Assembly (NCBI RefSeq): GCF_000730665.1
Contig: NZ_BBIV01000006.1
Coordinates: 124,001-188,000 of the forward strand
Source of the DNA: Pseudomonas plecoglossicida NBRC 103162 = DSM 15088
Lineage (GTDB): Bacteria; Pseudomonadota; Gammaproteobacteria; Pseudomonadales; Pseudomonadaceae
DNA: 64,000 nucleotides
Direction of reading: 5' to 3'
Part shown: positions 61,717-64,000 of the stretch, in pieces
Layout: the number at the start of each line of letters is the position of its first letter
Position numbering within the stretch: position 1 is the first letter of the stretch
The notes under the pieces: model-generated
Seen by the model: the letters and a program-made list of their open reading frames with translations, nothing else
The model's database searches: none
Told to the model about the DNA's origin: nothing
Position numbers and translations under genes: made by a program

Positions 61717-62709
61717 TCAACCCCGAAAATGGCTAGGCGCAACCCCACTCCAACGCTGGAAAGCATGTCGAAAACTGGCCGTTTCACTGAATCCCAGGGT
61801 CTCGGCTATCCGATAGATCGGCATCTGCTCATCCGCCAGCAATTGCTTGGCCCGCTCGAAGCGCAGGTCATCGAGCAGCTGTTGATAACTGCTCCCCAGT
61901 GCCTGCAAATGCCGACGCAAGGTCCGCGACGAGCAGTTCATCTGCCGCGCCAGGCCTTCAAGGCCCGGCGCAGCATCCAGTTGTTGCAGCAACAGCTGGC
62001 GAATCCGCCCAAGCCAGGCCTGACGCCCGGTGAACTCCAGATTCAGCCGCCGGCAGCGTTCGCTCATGGCCTTGTGGGTAATCGGGTCGGCCAGCGGCAA
62101 CGGGGTGTCGAGCCAGCGCCGCTCGAAGGCGAAGGCGTTGTCTTCTTCGGCAAAGCTCAGGGGGCATTGGAATGCACGGCTATACAGTGCGTGGTAGCCA
62201 GGCCTTGCATGTTCGAAGCGCGCGCCGAGCAACGGCAGCGGTCGGCCGAGCAGGTCGTCACAGATGACTTTCAGTGAAACCAGGCAGAACTCGGCATTGA
62301 ACGCGGCCAGTGCCGGGCTGTCGTGATAATCGCTGGCGCTGAACCAGACCCGTTGGCCGTCGTCGACCAGGCGTAGCTGGAAGACTGTTCCCAGCAGTGC
62401 CGGATACTCCAGGGCCAGGCGCAAGGCGTCACCCAAAGTGGCACTGGAGAGCAGTGCGTAACCCAGCATGCCGTAGCACGACACATGCATGCGTTGCCCC
62501 AGTTCCAGGCCGATCTCCTCGCGCCGCGCCACGGCGTTGGCGCACACCTGCAGTTCCTGCTGGGTGGTGATGCGTGCGTCGGCGTGCCCCAGGTCGTGCG
62601 GGCCAATGCCGCTGCCGGCCAGCAACGCCGCCGCCTCGCAACCGTCTTCCCGGAACAGGTTGAGGATCAGCGAAACCGCATTCAGGGTGGTCAGGTGGCT
62701 GTGCAGCAT
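61717..62709 (-). CDS. AraC-family regulator (OruR/arabinose-bd type)
   Basis: 330 aa from ATG 62709; an ATG 10 codons earlier (62739) is possible and neither has a clear RBS. N-terminal ligand domain (about 15-205) and C-terminal double helix-turn-helix (about 230-328; QMNCSSRTLRRHLQALGSS, YRIAETLGFSETASFRHAFQRWSG). Same strand and 117 bp upstream of the amidohydrolase operon, so it is a plausible activator of polyamine use. Ligand unknown. Confidence 0.86.
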   Translation of the reverse strand: MLHSHLTTLNAVSLILNLFREDGCEAAALLAGSGIGPHDLGHADARITTQQELQVCANAVARREEIGLELGQRMHVSCYGMLGYALLSSATLGDALRLALEYPALLGTVFQLRLVDDGQRVWFSASDYHDSPALAAFNAEFCLVSLKVICDDLLGRPLPLLGARFEHARPGYHALYSRAFQCPLSFAEEDNAFAFERRWLDTPLPLADPITHKAMSERCRRLNLEFTGRQAWLGRIRQLLLQQLDAAPGLEGLARQMNCSSRTLRRHLQALGSSYQQLLDDLRFERAKQLLADEQMPIYRIAETLGFSETASFRHAFQRWSGVAPSHFRG

Positions 62710-62773
62710 GCTCGGTAATCCCGTGTGGCTGGGAGGCATTATGGAGCAAGTTGTGTGCCGGGCAGCGGCAGGC

Positions 62774-62808
62774 GAAAAAAAGGGCCCGGAGCGTGCGCTC
62801 GGGCCCTT
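62774..62808 (-). terminator. Intrinsic terminator of aspA
   Basis: On the minus strand a GGGCCCGAGC / GCTCCGGGCCC stem (one bulge, 4-nt loop) is followed by a T run (A at 62774-62781 on +). It lies about 57 bp after the aspA stop. Confidence 0.85.
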
Positions 62809-62865
62809 GAAAGGTTGAGAGGTGTCTAGTCCCTCGACCTGGTGAGACTGTTTGCAGCGGCCGGG

Positions 62866-64000
62866 TTACGCCTTCAGCGGAACCAGACGGGGAGCGATCA
62901 TGTTTTCCGGACGCAGGATGTCGTTGAGCATCGCTTCGTCCAGCAGCTTCTCTTCGCGCACCAGTTCCAGCACGCCGCGGCCGGTTTCCAGGGCGACGCG
63001 GGCGATACGGGTGGCATTTTCGTAGCCGATGTACGGGTTCAGGGCGGTGACCAGGCCGATCGAGTGCTCGACCAGTTCACGGCAGCGCTGTTCGTTGGCG
63101 GTGATGCCGACGATGCAGTGCTCGCGCAGCATGTCCATGGCGCGTTGCAGCAGGCGGATCGAGTCGAAGATCTTGTAGGCGATCAGCGGCTCCATCACGT
63201 TCAGCTGCAGCTGGCCACCTTCGGCGGCGACGGTCAGGGCCAGGTCGTTGCCCATGATGGCGAAGGCCACCTGGTTGACGGCTTCCGGGATAACCGGGTT
63301 GACCTTGCCTGGCATGATCGAGCTGCCTGGCTGGCGCGCTGGCAGGTTGATCTCGTTGATGCCGGTGCGCGGGCCGCTGGACAGCAGGCGCAGGTCGTTG
63401 CAGATCTTCGACAGCTTGACCGCGGTACGCTTGAGCATGCCGGAGAACAGTACGAAGGCACCCATGTCGGACGTGGCTTCGATCAGGTCGGCAGCCGGTA
63501 CCAGCGGTTGGCCGCTGATGGTGGCCAGGCGCTGTACGGCCAGGGCCTGGTAGCCCGGGTCGGCGTTGATGCCGGTACCGATGGCGGTACCGCCCAGGTT
63601 GATTTCGGTCAGCAGTTCCGGAGCCAGCGAGCGCAGGCGCTGCAGGTCTTCGGTCATGGTGGTGGCGAAGGCGCGGAATTCCTGGCCGAGGGTCATCGGC
63701 ACGGCGTCCTGCAGCTGGGTACGGCCCATCTTCAGTACGTGGTCGAACTCTTTACCTTTGGCAGCGAAGGCCTGGATCAGGCTGTCGAGGCTGGCCAGCA
63801 GGGCGTCGTGGCCCAGCAGCAGGCCCAGGCGGATGGCGGTCGGGTAGGCGTCGTTGGTCGACTGCGCCATGTTCACATCGTTGTTCGGGTGCAGGTACTG
63901 GTACTCACCCTTCTGGTGGCCCATGGCCTCCAGCGCGATGTTGGCGATCACTTCGTTGGCGTTCATGTTGGTAGAAGTACCAGCACCGCCCTGGATCATG
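62866..64000 (-). CDS. aspA: Aspartate ammonia-lyase, N-terminus beyond the window
   Basis: About 378 C-terminal residues of an about 475-residue aspartase/fumarase-superfamily enzyme; the 5' end is cut at base 64000. Signature [11 protein letters not shown] with the catalytic serine loop, [13 protein letters not shown] and [17 protein letters not shown] are intact. Deaminates aspartate to fumarate. The [11 protein letters not shown] form fits AspA better than class II fumarase (HPNDHVN). Followed by its terminator. Confidence 0.9.
   Translation of the reverse strand, partial: MIQGGAGTSTNMNANEVIANIALEAMGHQKGEYQYLHPNNDVNMAQSTNDAYPTAIRLGLLLGHDALLASLDSLIQAFAAKGKEFDHVLKMGRTQLQDAVPMTLGQEFRAFATTMTEDLQRLRSLAPELLTEINLGGTAIGTGINADPGYQALAVQRLATISGQPLVPAADLIEATSDMGAFVLFSGMLKRTAVKLSKICNDLRLLSSGPRTGINEINLPARQPGSSIMPGKVNPVIPEAVNQVAFAIMGNDLALTVAAEGGQLQLNVMEPLIAYKIFDSIRLLQRAMDMLREHCIVGITANEQRCRELVEHSIGLVTALNPYIGYENATRIARVALETGRGVLELVREEKLLDEAMLNDILRPENMIAPRLVPLKA

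Overview
The window is chromosomal DNA of a Pseudomonas, most likely of the P. putida group. The order parB - atpIBEFHAGDC - glmU - glmR - glmS is the origin-proximal block of pseudomonads. The lpd3 / cfaB / clsA neighbourhood, the pycR-pycAB locus, the zwf-HexR pair and 35-bp REP elements of the putida type fit the same assignment. The species call is inference from gene content; no database was searched.

Layout. (1) 1-12.55 kb is core: chromosome partitioning (parB), the complete F1Fo ATP synthase operon with hairpins between several cistrons, and the UDP-GlcNAc precursor genes glmU, glmR and glmS. (2) 12.55-13.43 kb, directly at the Tn7 attachment site after glmS, is gene debris: a TniQ-like fragment, a GFA-family fragment and the last 40 codons of an anti-sigma factor. 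(3) 13.4-21.4 kb is accessory: an MFS exporter with an alpha/beta hydrolase and a divergent MarR regulator, then a LysR-controlled set of Fe(II)/2-oxoglutarate oxygenase, AMP-forming ligase, thermostable-hemolysin/GNAT-like protein and MFS exporter. That set looks like a compact small-molecule biosynthesis cluster. (4) 21.5-27.7 kb carries an AIDA-type autotransporter with a 31-copy Ser-Pro linker and its dedicated O-heptosyltransferase. A decayed copy of the heptosyltransferase 3' end lies upstream; a truncated IS5-family element and a clipped unknown gene lie downstream. (5) 27.8-31.8 kb has metE, a histidine-phosphatase-like gene with an altered motif and a lone periplasmic binding protein. 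(6) 31.8-54 kb is mostly core metabolism and membrane genes: lpd3, cfaB, clsA, a Zur-box locus (zigA facing a wrecked folE2), a second COG0523 GTPase, pdxY, an acyl-CoA thioesterase, a CPA2 antiporter, a Tim44-like protein, uvrD, zwf with a HexR-type regulator, and pycR with pycAB. (7) 55-64 kb holds a broken hipA with intact hipB, two GNATs and a PaiB-like protein facing a MocR regulator, a polyamine-type binding protein with an acetylpolyamine amidohydrolase, an AraC regulator and the 3' part of aspA.

The most notable reads are: the LysR/oxygenase/ligase/GNAT/exporter cluster; the glycosylated autotransporter with a heptosyltransferase relic on its other side; a folE2 pseudogene with two internal deletions that still faces a Zur box and contains a parS-like palindrome; a hipA reduced to its two ends beside an intact hipB; and a strong excess of perfect DnaA-box 9-mers, mostly in two clusters (38-39.5 and 58-59.4 kb).
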